Both the position numbers and the translations under genes were made by a program. A DNA stretch of 19,595 bases from JAWWPY01 sp964412845 (GTDB lineage: Bacteria > Actinomycetota > Actinomycetes > Streptosporangiales > Streptosporangiaceae), in contig CAYPQM010000132.1 of assembly GCA_964412845.1 (NCBI GenBank), positions 1-19,595 of the forward strand, read 5' to 3'. Numbering within the stretch: the stretch's first letter is position 1; every line of letters starts with the position of its first letter. The notes beneath the pieces are model-generated. The model was not told the origin of the DNA and did no database searches. It was given only the letters and a program-made list of their open reading frames with translations. Of this stretch, positions 1 through 8,245 are shown piece after piece.

Positions 1-1
1 G

Positions 2-112
2 CCGCCAAAGCTTGGCGCGGGCATGCGTACTCGCGCCATTGACGCAGCGGACCGCATGCAGCAAAACCACGACATGGTGTCGGGGAACCTTGATGGCCGA
101 AGGGAGAGGTAG
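2..112 (+). CDS. possible 3' end of an upstream gene, cut by the window edge
   Basis: Frame 2 is open from the window edge to a TAG at 110-112, giving about 36 residues that end in ...SGNLDGRRER. I recognise no family. An ATP-binding subunit would be expected just upstream of the permease at 200, but these residues do not look like a typical ABC ATPase C-terminus (no recognisable H-loop or 'DG+' ending). The piece is short enough to be open by chance in high-GC DNA, so this is a weak call. Confidence 0.2.
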   Translation, partial: PPKLGAGMRTRAIDAADRMQQNHDMVSGNLDGRRER

Positions 113-199
113 CACGAGTTCGCGCTGGTGGCTGGCCACCTTGCTGATCCGCGCCAACAGGGCAGACTGCACACAGGGACCCTGGACCGGGAGGTTGGC

Positions 200-2635
200 G
201 TGGGGGCTGTTGCCTTGGTACTCCGTGTGCGGCTGCGGCTGCACTGGAGGTCCTGGCTGGCCCTGGCCCTGCTGGTCGCGCTGGTGGGCGGGTTCGTGAT
301 GGCTGCGGCGGTGACCGCCCGGCGGACCGCAGCTGCCTTGCCTGGTTTCGTCGCCCGGCACGGTTACGACGCACTGGTCTACAGCAGCCACCCGCTGCCG
401 GGACTGGCCCGCATTCCCCAGGTGGCGCGGGTGACACCAGTTCTTATGCCGTTCAGCTTCGCCGACCACTGCGTGTCCTGCAGCAAGCAGTTTGGTCCTA
501 GCGCCAGCGTTCAGGTCTCCGAAGTCCCGCCGGCCAGCCTGCCCCGGGTGGGCAAACTGTTGTCGGGGCGGATGCCGGACCAGTCCAACCCTGATGAGGT
601 GCTGGCCTCCTACACGCTGGCCAGGGATAACGGCGTGCACATCGGCTCGCTGATCCGGCTCCTGACGCCGACCCCGGCGCAGGTGCAGCTGGCGCAGAAG
701 GTAGGCCGGACCCACGTCAACATCGCGGCTGTCCCGCGGCGCAGCCTGCGGGTGGTGGGCCTGGTGGTGGCCGAGGATGAGTTCCACTCCGGGCAGGGAA
801 GCCGCTACGACCTGTTCACGACCAGGGCGTACGCGGCGGCGGTGAATCCCCGTTCACTGGTGTGGCCGTCCTACTATGTGCAGCTCCGGCGCGGCGCGGC
901 CGACCTGCCCGCGTTCGAAAGCCAGCTCCGCCCGCTGGGCTCGAACGGTGCCGACGACCTGGATCTCGACGCCGCTGGGGTGGAGGGCTCGATCAGGCCG
1001 CAGGCGGTGGGCTGGTGGGTGCTGGCGGGCCTGGCCGCGCTGGCCGGGCTGGCTGTCCTCGGGCAGGCCGCCGCCCGGCAGTTCGTCACTGAGCAGGATG
1101 ATCGTCAGGCCCTATCCGCGGTGGGGTTGCGGGCGCGGCAGTTCGTGGCGCTTGGCCTGGCCCGCGCGGCCGTCATCGGCGCGGCTGGCGCGGCCGGGGC
1201 CGTGGCGCTGGCCACGCTGCTGTCCCCGCTGACCCCGGTGGGCGAGGCGCGGCTGGCCGCGAGCTCGGCGGGTGCCGTGGTTTTTGATCCGCTGGTCATG
1301 GTGATCGGTGCGCTGGCCACGGTGGCCACGGTGGTAGCGCTGTCCGTGTGGCCGGCCGTGCGCGATGCGCGGCTGCTGCGCCGTAGCCGGCCGGAGCCGG
1401 TGCCGGTGGCGCTGGTCCGGGCCGTGACCTGGTCCGGTGCGCCGCCGAGCGCGCTGATCGGGGTCCGGTACGCGCTGCAGCGGGGCCGCGGCCGCCGGCC
1501 GGTCCCGGTGGGTAGCGCACTGCTCGGCATGGTGCTGGCGGTCGCCGCGCTGTGCGCGACGGCCGTGTTCGGGGCCAGCCTGACCCGGCTCACATCCACA
1601 CCCGCGCTGTACGGCGTGCCGTTCCAGGCCGAGTTCAGCTATCAGGGAGGGGGGTCCGTGGACTACGTTACTGGGCCCGTGCTGACCAGCCTGCGCCGCG
1701 ACCGGGCGATTGACCGGATCACCCTGGCGGCTTTCGCGGTGATCGACGTCAATGGCCATCAGGTCCGCTTGGCCACGGTGACCGCGATCCGCGGCCCGGC
1801 GCTGATCTCGGTGGTGGACGGCCGGCTGCCCAGCGGTGACCACGAGATCATGCTGGGCGCTGCGACCATGCGCAGCGTCGGCGCGCAGCCGGGCGGGCTG
1901 GTCCGGGTGACCGTGACGGACCCGGAAGGTGCCCGGCACCAGGCTCAGTTCCGCGTGGTTGGCCGCGCATCTTTCGCGCCGGGCTTCTACACCGGCGGGC
2001 TGGGCACCGGGGCCGCGATGACCCTCAGCGCGCTGACGGACCTGCAATGCCCGCCCGGCGCTGACATGACGGCCTGCCAGCGCAACGTGCAGCGGGGCAC
2101 CATCTATCATGTGCTGGCCCGCGCGGCTCCGGGGCCAGCCGCGGCTGCGGCGCTGGCCCGGCACGTCAGCAAATACCGTTCGTTCGTGGTCTCAGGCCAG
2201 CAGGAGCCGGCCGAACTGGTCAACTTCGGTGAGTCGGTGAACTTCCCGCTGCTGTTCGGCGGGCTGCTGGCGCTGTTCGGGGCGGCGACGATGGTGCACC
2301 TGCTGCTGGTCAGCGTTTCCCGCAGGCGCGCCGAGGCTGGCTTGCTGAAGGTGCTCGGGTTCGTCCGGTATCAGGTCGCGGCCGTAGTCAGCTGGCAGGC
2401 CACCGCGGTGGCCCTGGTCGGGATCGTGGCCGGGGTGCCGCTGGGGATCGCGGCCGGCAGAGTGGTCTGGCGGGTGTTCGCCACGAACTTCGGGATGGTG
2501 CCGCTAACGGTGGTGGAGGCGCTGCCTGTGGCCGCGCTCGCCTTCGGGGTGCTCGCCGCCGCCAACGTTCTCGCCTTTTTCCCCGCACTGCTGGCCGCGC
2601 GATCAAGCCCGGCCCAGCTGCTGCGAGCCGAGTGA
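200..2635 (+). CDS. FtsX/MacB-like ABC transporter permease, two-module type
   Basis: This is an inner-membrane permease of the FtsX family, which works with a separate ABC ATPase in mechanical (MacB/LolCE-like) transport or envelope signalling. I chose the GTG at 200 (811 aa) because GGGAGG at 189-194 lies 5 bases upstream and the protein then begins with basic residues followed directly by the first membrane segment (about 16-42). A long extracytoplasmic MacB-PCD-like region follows (about 45-265), then a membrane segment near 270-290 and further helices. A second extracytoplasmic region comes next, and a C-terminal FtsX block of helices (about 680-806) has the typical cytoplasmic loop 'RRRAEAGLLKVLGF'. 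The length fits the duplicated-permease form common in actinobacteria. Substrate cannot be inferred. No complete ATPase is in the window; it may lie upstream. An earlier in-frame ATG at 128 is possible but has no convincing ribosome site. Confidence 0.88.
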   Translation: MGAVALVLRVRLRLHWRSWLALALLVALVGGFVMAAAVTARRTAAALPGFVARHGYDALVYSSHPLPGLARIPQVARVTPVLMPFSFADHCVSCSKQFGPSASVQVSEVPPASLPRVGKLLSGRMPDQSNPDEVLASYTLARDNGVHIGSLIRLLTPTPAQVQLAQKVGRTHVNIAAVPRRSLRVVGLVVAEDEFHSGQGSRYDLFTTRAYAAAVNPRSLVWPSYYVQLRRGAADLPAFESQLRPLGSNGADDLDLDAAGVEGSIRPQAVGWWVLAGLAALAGLAVLGQAAARQFVTEQDDRQALSAVGLRARQFVALGLARAAVIGAAGAAGAVALATLLSPLTPVGEARLAASSAGAVVFDPLVMVIGALATVATVVALSVWPAVRDARLLRRSRPEPVPVALVRAVTWSGAPPSALIGVRYALQRGRGRRPVPVGSALLGMVLAVAALCATAVFGASLTRLTSTPALYGVPFQAEFSYQGGGSVDYVTGPVLTSLRRDRAIDRITLAAFAVIDVNGHQVRLATVTAIRGPALISVVDGRLPSGDHEIMLGAATMRSVGAQPGGLVRVTVTDPEGARHQAQFRVVGRASFAPGFYTGGLGTGAAMTLSALTDLQCPPGADMTACQRNVQRGTIYHVLARAAPGPAAAAALARHVSKYRSFVVSGQQEPAELVNFGESVNFPLLFGGLLALFGAATMVHLLLVSVSRRRAEAGLLKVLGFVRYQVAAVVSWQATAVALVGIVAGVPLGIAAGRVVWRVFATNFGMVPLTVVEALPVAALAFGVLAAANVLAFFPALLAARSSPAQLLRAE

Positions 2636-3141
2636 GGACATCCGCATATCGTCCAGCGCCTGCCTGAACAATGCTTGTATGGACGCGCAATCGCGGCTAC
2701 AGGATGACCACTTGCGGGCGGTGCCAACAGCTGCCGATACCCAGCGACGGATGCAGAACCCTGGGTGACCACCTACTGCTGAAGGTTCCAAACGGGGTCG
2801 CTATAGCTCATAGCCATAAGCTAGGTTCAACAAGCTGGCTACGGCCCCCCGAGGGCCCCCCGAGGGCCCGCCGAGGTGCAGCACGAGGTGTAGCAATAGA
2901 GCGTCTAATTACGCGCACAGCGCTCGACTGCCATCTGCGTTTACACAGGTGAGCACAGCGTTTCGAACGGGATACTTACCATGGAGACGCTCTGCCGACT
3001 GAACTAAGGGGGCCTGTGTAGGTACACGTCATGCCGCGCCCCTACCGGAGCGACTCTCCCGGACTATGCATGTACAACAGCCCGCACTGAGCGGAGCTTG
3101 CTCTTGGTCCGTATAGTAGCTGAGCTCATTTGCGCAGAAAT
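2636..3141. other. gene-poor, lower-GC stretch
   Basis: No convincing gene is visible. Base composition falls markedly after about 2790 compared with the flanking genes, and the few open frames here (for example 2671-2952 on the plus strand) show neither actinobacterial codon bias nor a recognisable family. The stretch holds a short 11-bp tandem repeat (see 2843-2875). It reads as the edge of an acquired or decayed segment. Confidence 0.5.
2843..2875. repeat. 11-bp tandem repeat, three copies
   Basis: The unit GGCCCCCCGAG occurs at 2843-2853 and 2854-2864, followed by a one-base variant GGCCCGCCGAG at 2865-2875. It stands out as a C/G-rich block in otherwise lower-GC DNA. It lies in no gene I can support. 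Replication slippage is the simplest origin. Confidence 0.8.
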
Positions 3142-3642
3142 TTATTCAGATTCCTCATGCTCACCGCATCGATTGCATACATGAATCGACGTATCTCGAT
3201 ATTGGCTTAGCCGCCAGTCACCCCAGTCGTGAAATGTCCTACGAGAATTCACCTCATAATAGCCACAACGTCGGCATGTCATTACTTGCTGGCACTTGCC
3301 GTAGTTCTCTTGTAGCCCACTCGCTGCCGCCGCCATGAGCTGCATGCCGAGACCATCTGCGTCTGACGGATCACCCATAACATCGAGGGTATAACGCCAT
3401 TCTAGGTTGTGTCTAGTTTCATAATCGATGCTATCGCATCGCCCACACTCACGAATACTGTCACAGCTCTTCTGGTTGTCCGGGCGTTCCCATTCCCATT
3501 CGCCCCATCTATGACGGACCCTGGTGCTGGCGGTACTGCAGTTTGTACATCGCCTTGACTGATCACATTCCCCAGAGCGGTCGTAATCCCATTCCCCCGT
3601 ATGGGAGCCCACCTTACAGCGCATATCCTGGAAGCGCCCCAT
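3142..3642 (-). CDS. Cys/Trp-rich zinc-ribbon-like repeat protein (hypothetical)
   Basis: This 166-aa soluble protein has no family I can name. It contains four copies of a pattern: a Trp-rich stretch (HxWGEW or HxWGDW in the clearest copies) followed by C-x5-C-x2-C. In 166-aa numbering the Cys sets are C26/C32/C35, C60/C66/C69, C117/C123/C126, and a last copy with C156/C159 only. Such knuckles commonly bind zinc, as in small phage-type zinc-ribbon proteins, but each repeat gives just three Cys, so the fourth ligand may be a nearby His or Cys. I start at the ATG at 3642 because GGGGGG sits 4 bases upstream; an ATG 12 bases earlier at 3654 is the alternative. Base composition is far lower in GC than the neighbouring genes, and IS debris lies close by, so recent acquisition is likely. 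It is monocistronic as far as can be seen. Confidence 0.6.
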   Translation of the reverse strand: MGRFQDMRCKVGSHTGEWDYDRSGECDQSRRCTNCSTASTRVRHRWGEWEWERPDNQKSCDSIRECGRCDSIDYETRHNLEWRYTLDVMGDPSDADGLGMQLMAAAASGLQENYGKCQQVMTCRRCGYYEVNSRRTFHDWGDWRLSQYRDTSIHVCNRCGEHEESE

Positions 3643-3887
3643 AATGCCCCCCATGGATTGTAGGTAACTTTACTGCGTACGCTGACCGCAGGCAATGCCG
3701 AGACGGATACCTTGACTAAGCGACCGACCGAGTTCGAACTGGGGGAAGCTGCGATCAGCACACGTCATTGATCACGCCGAACGCGCGTTGCCGAGCGGTC
3801 TAACGATCTAGTGATTAAGGTTAGAACAATACTTAGCGTACTGCAATAGCATAGACATGATCATTAGGGCCCCGGGGGCATGATGGT

Positions 3888-3952
3888 CGATCTTGTCGAG
3901 GTGGGACTGCTGCAGAGGCGGCAACGCCATCAGGCCTACCTCGACAAGATCG
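3888..3952. repeat. 15-bp perfect inverted repeat, 35-nt loop
   Basis: CGATCTTGTCGAGGT at 3888-3902 is exactly complementary to ACCTCGACAAGATCG at 3938-3952. The arms enclose 35 bases (3903-3937). It lies between the zinc-ribbon-like gene and the IS3-type remnant. It could be the end structure of a transposable element, a remnant of paired element ends, or a transcription terminator for the reverse strand, though it lacks a T run. I see no second copy in the window. Confidence 0.7.
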
Positions 3953-4171
3953 GATAGTTCCACCCACAGACGAGAAATAGAAGAAACGTCCGTTTTGTGC
4001 TTAAATCGGTGACGGCCGAATGGTGCGCACCGTCCACGGGCCAACGCCGCCTACGAACATGTCTGCGATGGCCTGCCGCGCCTGCCCGTCGATGATCGCC
4101 ACTGCCGCGTGCGCTGATCTCGGCCTTGACGACCATTGAGCTTCCCCCCGCAGCACGGACACCTGATCTGA

Positions 4172-4188
4172 GGTGACCTCTGGTCACC
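4172..4188. promoter_or_regulatory. GGTGACC-tct-GGTCACC palindrome upstream of OrfA remnant
   Basis: The perfect 7-bp inverted repeat has a 3-base spacer and ends 15 bases before the OrfA ATG at 4204. It may be part of the IS left end or a transposase operator. The matching right end of the element cannot be found in this window. Confidence 0.4.
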
Positions 4189-4203
4189 AGGAAGGATGTC
4201 CTG

Positions 4204-4446
4204 ATGCCTGCACCACACCCTCCCGAGTTCCGGCAGCGTGCTGTCGAGCTTGCCCGCCAGGGCACCACACCCGTTTCAAGATCGCGGAGGATCGGGGGAT
4301 CAGCGATTCGTGCCTGCGGAACTGCCAGGACGACGCCGATGAGAATGGCGGCGGTGACCGTCTGGCCATTGCAGATAGGAAAGCGCTGGCGGGGCTGCGG
4401 CGCCGTAACCGGCAGCTGGAACTGGAGAACGACATCCTGCGGCGGG
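4204..4446 (+). pseudogene. IS3-family transposase OrfA remnant, frameshifted and truncated
   Basis: OrfA of IS3-type elements binds the element ends through an N-terminal helix-turn-helix. Here the ATG at 4204 opens with a typical 'PEFRQRAVELARQG' start, then loses frame near 4270-4277. The next frame carries 'KIAEDRGISDSCLRN', the recognition-helix region, with the usual Trp after RN replaced by Cys. It continues through a Leu-zipper-like stretch ending 'NRQLELENDILRRA' at about 4446. One missing C in the TTC/AAG junction would restore 'PVSKIAEDRGIS'. The usual C-terminal 'A..FAKEN' end and all of OrfB (the DDE catalytic part) are missing. The element is therefore dead. GAAGGA at 4191-4196 looks like the old ribosome site. 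Confidence 0.8.
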
Positions 4447-4532
4447 CCGACGGTGGCCATGGCGCCCAAGAGATCGAAGGGCCTCCGCTGCTCGTGAGCG
4501 AGGCCAACCCGCACGTGACTGCCATCGCACCC

Positions 4533-4763
4533 CTAGGCGAACGGCTGCAGGCCGGCGAGTCTGGCCAAGGTGGGAAAGCGTTCGATGGCCGTCCAGAGCG
4601 CCAGGGTCAGCACCGCGATGGCGAAGGCGGTGATTTCGGAGACCATGTTGCGGGTCCGGCCGAATGGCTGGGTGAACGTCGAGACGCCGACGACGGCGAG
4701 GGCAACGGATGCGGCTGCCCAGTTCAGCTGGCCCAGCACCCGCCCATTATCTCTCACCGGCAC
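4533..4763 (-). CDS. small putative membrane protein, unassigned
   Basis: The 76-aa frame starts with GTG, with AGAGG about ten bases upstream. It contains two hydrophobic stretches, roughly residues 15-31 (AAASVALAVVGVSTF region) and 43-60 (ITAFAIAVLTLALWTAI). The composition looks like a real membrane protein or the surviving end of one. I do not recognise a family. It lies head-on to the IS3 remnant inside a decayed region, so it may itself be a fragment. Confidence 0.4.
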   Translation of the reverse strand: MPVRDNGRVLGQLNWAAASVALAVVGVSTFTQPFGRTRNMVSEITAFAIAVLTLALWTAIERFPTLARLAGLQPFA

Positions 4764-5129
4764 AGCCCGTTACCTCTTGCGAGCAGGATGATAGCCACCA
4801 GGGGCAGCCTCGTTCATGAGCTGCTTCCTTTCCCCAGCCGCAGGGTCCAGACAGCCAGTCAGATCAACGGTAGGGGGCAGACAGCGAGGGCGCATCAACA
4901 CGGTGGGTGGGACCTGCGGTATGAGACTTCCGCCGCTTCTCGTACCGGTCACCTGATCAGTTCATACCGCTGCCAGGCCGAACCCAGCCAGCGAGCCGAT
5001 GACAGTCCACCGGCCCGGGACGAGGCTTGTCCCATGGCGCTCCACAGCGTGAATCATGGCCCTGGCCGCCACGGAACTGACCAGCAGTCAGACAGCAGGC
5101 CCTGGTCACGAATGGAGAAGTGAGCCGTT
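4764..5129. other. intergenic stretch without a recognisable gene
   Basis: About 366 bases separate the small membrane ORF from the pseudogene at 5130. Open frames are short and none has a recognisable domain. GGAGAAG at about 5114-5120 is the ribosome site of the downstream pseudogene. I see no strong repeat or terminator. Confidence 0.4.
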
Positions 5130-5465
5130 ATGTCTACGATCACCATCCCGAGGCCCGAAGTCACGACCGAAGAGATCAGCGAGGTGCTCCGCCGGGGGCT
5201 TGGGCCTAGGTACAACGTCCTGCCGGGGAAAGGGATGAATTGGAGCCCCGCCGGCAACCCGCGGGCGCATCTGCCCGACAAGATCGTGATCGGTACCGGC
5301 TCAACCCGGCTGTCCGCGCCCAGGTGACAGTCTCCCGGGATTCCGGCCAGACCGACCTGCACGTGGTCGCCGGTGGCATCACCCTGCCGGTAAGGCTCAC
5401 CAATAGGCTCTGGGATCGCCGGGAAAGTCCGCCGGGTCCGACAGGCTGCGCCCAGTCTCCGTTGA
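5130..5465 (+). pseudogene. small conserved hypothetical protein with two compensating frameshifts
   Basis: The ATG at 5130 follows GGAGAAG and begins a soluble protein (MSTITIPRPEVTTEEISEVL...). The frame stops at a TGA at 5325-5327. From about 5318 the reading continues in another frame (AQVTVSRDSGQTDLHVVAGG...) up to about 5411. It then returns to the first frame as GIAGKVRRVRQAAPSLR and ends at a TGA at 5463-5465. Joined, these pieces give one coherent protein of about 110 residues resembling an uncharacterised actinobacterial family, as far as I recall it. The pattern fits one lost base near 5313-5319 and one gained base near 5411. Either the gene is dead or the assembly has two single-base errors. 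It lies 87 bases upstream of the glycosyltransferase gene on the same strand. Confidence 0.65.
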
Positions 5466-5552
5466 GGGAGCACCAGGTTCGAGTGCCGGTCGTCCGGCAT
5501 GCATTTGCCTGCCGGGGACTTCCCGGCAGGACACACGGCAGGAGGCTTCGCC

Positions 5553-7106
5553 ATGGACCAGCCCAACGGCTCCGCCGTCCCCACCCCTGAGGCTGCCGCC
5601 GTGGTGGACTCGCCGGCTGCGCAGGTGCCGGTTTCCCCCTCCGATCGCGTGCCGGTCCTGGCGTGGGTAATCGCTGCGGTGTTCGTAGCGGTTGAGCTGG
5701 CTGTCAGCGGCCGGTACGGCTTCCTGCAAGACGAGCTGTACTTCATCGTGGCCGGGCATCACCTCGCCTTCGGCTACGTCGATCAGCCACCGCTCGCCCC
5801 GCTGCTCACCCGGATCACTGACCTACTGGGGGTCAGCCCGACGGCGATCCGCATCGTCCCGGCGCTGGCCGGCGGAGCGATCGTGATCATGACGGCGAGG
5901 CTCGCGGCCCTGCTCGGCGCGGGCCGGTTCGGCCGGGTGCTCGCCGCCCTCATCACGGCGTGCGCTCCGGTCCTCCTGGGCGCCGTGCACATCGGCAACA
6001 CCACGCCGATGGACCTGCTCGCCTGGACAGCGATCCTGCTGTGCGTCAGCACTGCCCTGCTGCGGCACCGGCCGCGCTGGTGGCTCGCTGCGGGCGTCGT
6101 GGCAGGCCTCGGGCTCGAGGCCGACAACCTGGTCGTGTTGCTGCTGATCTGCTTCACTCTTGGCCTCCTCGTCTCAATGCAGCGCGCTGTGCTGCGGACA
6201 AGATGGCCATGGCTCGGCGCCGGTATTGCGGCGGTGATCTGGGCGCCGAACCTCATCTGGCAGGCCACACACGGGTGGCCGCAGCTGGCCATGTCCGCCG
6301 CGCTGCACCGGCAGAACACCTCCCCAGCCGACTACGCTGGCGCGCTGCCCGCCCAGCTCCTTTACCTGGGCCTGCTGGTGGCACCGCTGATAGTCGCGGG
6401 CTTCGTAGTCCTCTGGCGGACCCCTGAACTGCGGTTCCTTGCCGTCACCGCCACCCTCGTCCTCGTTTATGTGCTGGCCTGGGTCCCGGGCAAGGTGTAC
6501 TACGCCGACGGAGTGGCACTGGCGGTGCTGGCCGCGGGCGCCTCAGCGGCCGAGCGCTGGATCGGCCGCGCACACCGGCCACGGGTGCGGCGAGGGCTGG
6601 TGGTAGGCGCATCCCTGGTCGGCGTGGCGGTGGCCCTGCCGAGCCTGCTGCCCATACTCCCGGTCAGTGAGGTGCACGGCCTGCCAGTCTCTTCTCAGCA
6701 GAGTTCCCTCGGGGACACAATCGGCTGGCCACAGCTGACCAGTGCGGTCACGGCGCAGGCCACGGCCCTGACTCGGGCGGGCCAGCCGCCCACCTCGATC
6801 TTCACGGGGTACTACGCCGAAGCCGGCGCGCTGGACGTCCTGGGCTCGGCCGGCCATCTGCCGCCCGTGCTGTCCGGCCACAATGCCTACTGGATGTGGG
6901 GTCCCGGCCGGGCCTCGGACCGCACCGTGCTCGTGGTCGACGCGCTCGGCCAACTGCGGCCGTACTTCGCCAGCTGCCGCTCGCTCGCCACCTACTATGC
7001 CCCGTACCACGTGAACAACGACTGGACTGACCTGCAGATCGGCGTCTGCACCGGGCCGCACGCCGACTGGCGCACGCTGTGGCCGCACTTGAAGCACTAC
7101 GGCTGA
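5553..7106 (+). CDS. ArnT/PMT-like (GT39/GT83-type) membrane glycosyltransferase
   Basis: This 517-aa polytopic membrane protein resembles the PMT_2/ArnT class, which transfers sugars from polyprenyl-phosphate donors to acceptors outside the membrane. The start at 5553 has CAGGAGG 8 bases upstream. After a roughly 30-residue cytoplasmic leader comes the first helix, then the diagnostic loop 'GFLQDELYFIVAG' with the acidic pair D60-E61 and 'YVDQPPLAP' with D77. Those are the positions expected for the GT-C catalytic Asp/Glu and the conserved YxDxPPL motif. About ten further helices follow, and the last ~120 residues form a soluble-looking C-terminal region. Length fits the family. Acceptor and sugar cannot be inferred. 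It is transcribed convergently with the hydrolase gene. Confidence 0.82.
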   Translation: MDQPNGSAVPTPEAAAVVDSPAAQVPVSPSDRVPVLAWVIAAVFVAVELAVSGRYGFLQDELYFIVAGHHLAFGYVDQPPLAPLLTRITDLLGVSPTAIRIVPALAGGAIVIMTARLAALLGAGRFGRVLAALITACAPVLLGAVHIGNTTPMDLLAWTAILLCVSTALLRHRPRWWLAAGVVAGLGLEADNLVVLLLICFTLGLLVSMQRAVLRTRWPWLGAGIAAVIWAPNLIWQATHGWPQLAMSAALHRQNTSPADYAGALPAQLLYLGLLVAPLIVAGFVVLWRTPELRFLAVTATLVLVYVLAWVPGKVYYADGVALAVLAAGASAAERWIGRAHRPRVRRGLVVGASLVGVAVALPSLLPILPVSEVHGLPVSSQQSSLGDTIGWPQLTSAVTAQATALTRAGQPPTSIFTGYYAEAGALDVLGSAGHLPPVLSGHNAYWMWGPGRASDRTVLVVDALGQLRPYFASCRSLATYYAPYHVNNDWTDLQIGVCTGPHADWRTLWPHLKHYG

Positions 7107-7211
7107 CCGCAGGCTGGGATCGCCGCAGCACGGCGCCTGGCAACGTGGGACCGCTTAAACCGGCACATCCGCGCCTGCTGAGTGTCCACGTCCGCCGCCG
7201 GGGACCAGAAC

Positions 7212-8060
7212 TCATCCAGCCTCGACGGCCCTGAAGGCGGCCAGCACCATCGGCCAGGCGGCTGAGCGCGGATCTATCCCAGCAAAATGGTTGAATCCTG
7301 GCAATTCCGTCAATAGCGTGTCGTCCCCGGCGGCGCGCGCCCGGGCGGCATAGGAACGGCTCATCTCGCACGGCACCTGGACATCGGCAGTGCCATGGAC
7401 AATTCGTACCGAAACTCCCAGCGGAACCAAGCGGGCCGGATCGGCCGCGGCGTAGCGTTGCGGATGCTGCTCGGGCCCGCCCCCGAGCAGATCATCGGCC
7501 GCCCCGCGACTCAGCCCCTGGCGATGACAGGCCTCCAGATCGCAGACCGGGGCGAGCGCCACCACCCCGCCGATCCGCGGTGACGTGCCCTCGTCCACGT
7601 GCCAGGGCAGGTCAGGCGGGAGCAGGCGCCGGCCCGCGGCCCAGAGGGCCAGATGGCCGCCTGCGGAATGCCCGGCGAGCAGCACCCGCCCCGGCACGCC
7701 GGCCTGCGGGGCCACGGATGCCACCAGGCCGGGAAGCCTGTCCACAGCGGCCGCCACGTCGTCGAAAGTCCCTGGCCAGCCACCCCCGCCGCCGACCCGG
7801 CGGAACTCCGGCACGCACACCGGGTAACCCTCTGCCGCGAGGGCGGCAGCCATCGGCCCGAGGTGCGCCCGGTCGAAGGCCGCCCGCCAAAACCCCCCAT
7901 GCAACAGCACGATAAGTGGCCGCCCACTCACGTCGAACGTCCCGCCGGGTCCTCCCCCGCTCGGCAGCCGCAGGTCTGCGATGTTGTCAGGACCGGGGCC
8001 GTACCTGACCGTCCGGTTCGGCGGCGGCGCTGGCCTGGTGAGAATTTCAAGCGGATCCAT
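7212..8060 (-). CDS. alpha/beta hydrolase, esterase or arylformamidase-like
   Basis: This 282-aa cytosolic hydrolase has the HGGFW oxyanion motif (54-58), the nucleophile elbow GHSAGG with Ser132, a likely acid Asp226 in 'GTADVQVP' and catalytic His258 in 'GFNHF'. The HGGxW motif is shared by carboxylesterases of the hormone-sensitive-lipase type and by kynurenine formamidases. The sequence alone does not choose between them, and no tryptophan-degradation neighbours are present. I start at the ATG at 8060, just after GGAAG; longer in-frame starts up to 8171 would overlap the divergent gene's leader. It is divergent from the surface-protein gene, with 185 bases between the two starts that probably hold both promoters. 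Confidence 0.8.
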   Translation of the reverse strand: MDPLEILTRPAPPPNRTVRYGPGPDNIADLRLPSGGGPGGTFDVSGRPLIVLLHGGFWRAAFDRAHLGPMAAALAAEGYPVCVPEFRRVGGGGGWPGTFDDVAAAVDRLPGLVASVAPQAGVPGRVLLAGHSAGGHLALWAAGRRLLPPDLPWHVDEGTSPRIGGVVALAPVCDLEACHRQGLSRGAADDLLGGGPEQHPQRYAAADPARLVPLGVSVRIVHGTADVQVPCEMSRSYAARARAAGDDTLLTELPGFNHFAGIDPRSAAWPMVLAAFRAVEAG

Positions 8061-8245
8061 GGCTTCCACTTCGGTACTTTTCGGCACGGAATGCCGTTTG
8101 GGCAACCCCGATTCCGGTCCGCAACCGGCGGAGGTGTCGAATAGGTGTGGCAGGGAATGATCCACGCGCACGGGCGAAGCGTTCCATAAGGCATGACGAC
8201 ACGCGAGATCCCGGACGGGATGACCATGACGACGAAGGCGCCATC

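Larger units (their letters stand above)
3643..4203. other. intergenic stretch with IS debris and inverted repeats
   Basis: I find no supportable gene in this stretch of about 560 bases. It contains a 15-bp perfect inverted repeat (3888-3952) and a 7-bp palindrome just before the OrfA remnant (4172-4188). GC content rises from about 4050 onward, which suggests a junction between the lower-GC patch and the host chromosome or IS DNA. A tRNA-like D-arm string near 3789-3803 does not fold into a tRNA. Confidence 0.5.

Noticed and set aside
3728..3741. AGTTCGAACT palindrome resembling a tRNA T-loop
   Set aside because: No paired acceptor stem or anticodon arm on either strand; a palindrome only.
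3789..3828. tRNA-like string TGCCGAGCGGTCTAAC, as in a Leu/Ser tRNA D-arm
   Set aside because: The expected closing D-stem bases, anticodon arm, T-arm and acceptor stem do not follow; it cannot fold into a cloverleaf.
4045..4140. Possible minus-strand coding fragment (AVAIIDGQARQAIADMF...)
   Set aside because: Short, without a start or a family I can recognise; not enough to call a gene.
8082..8096. CGGCA-n5-TGCCG inverted repeat between divergent genes
   Set aside because: Arms of five bases are expected by chance in GC-rich DNA; no second site supports an operator.
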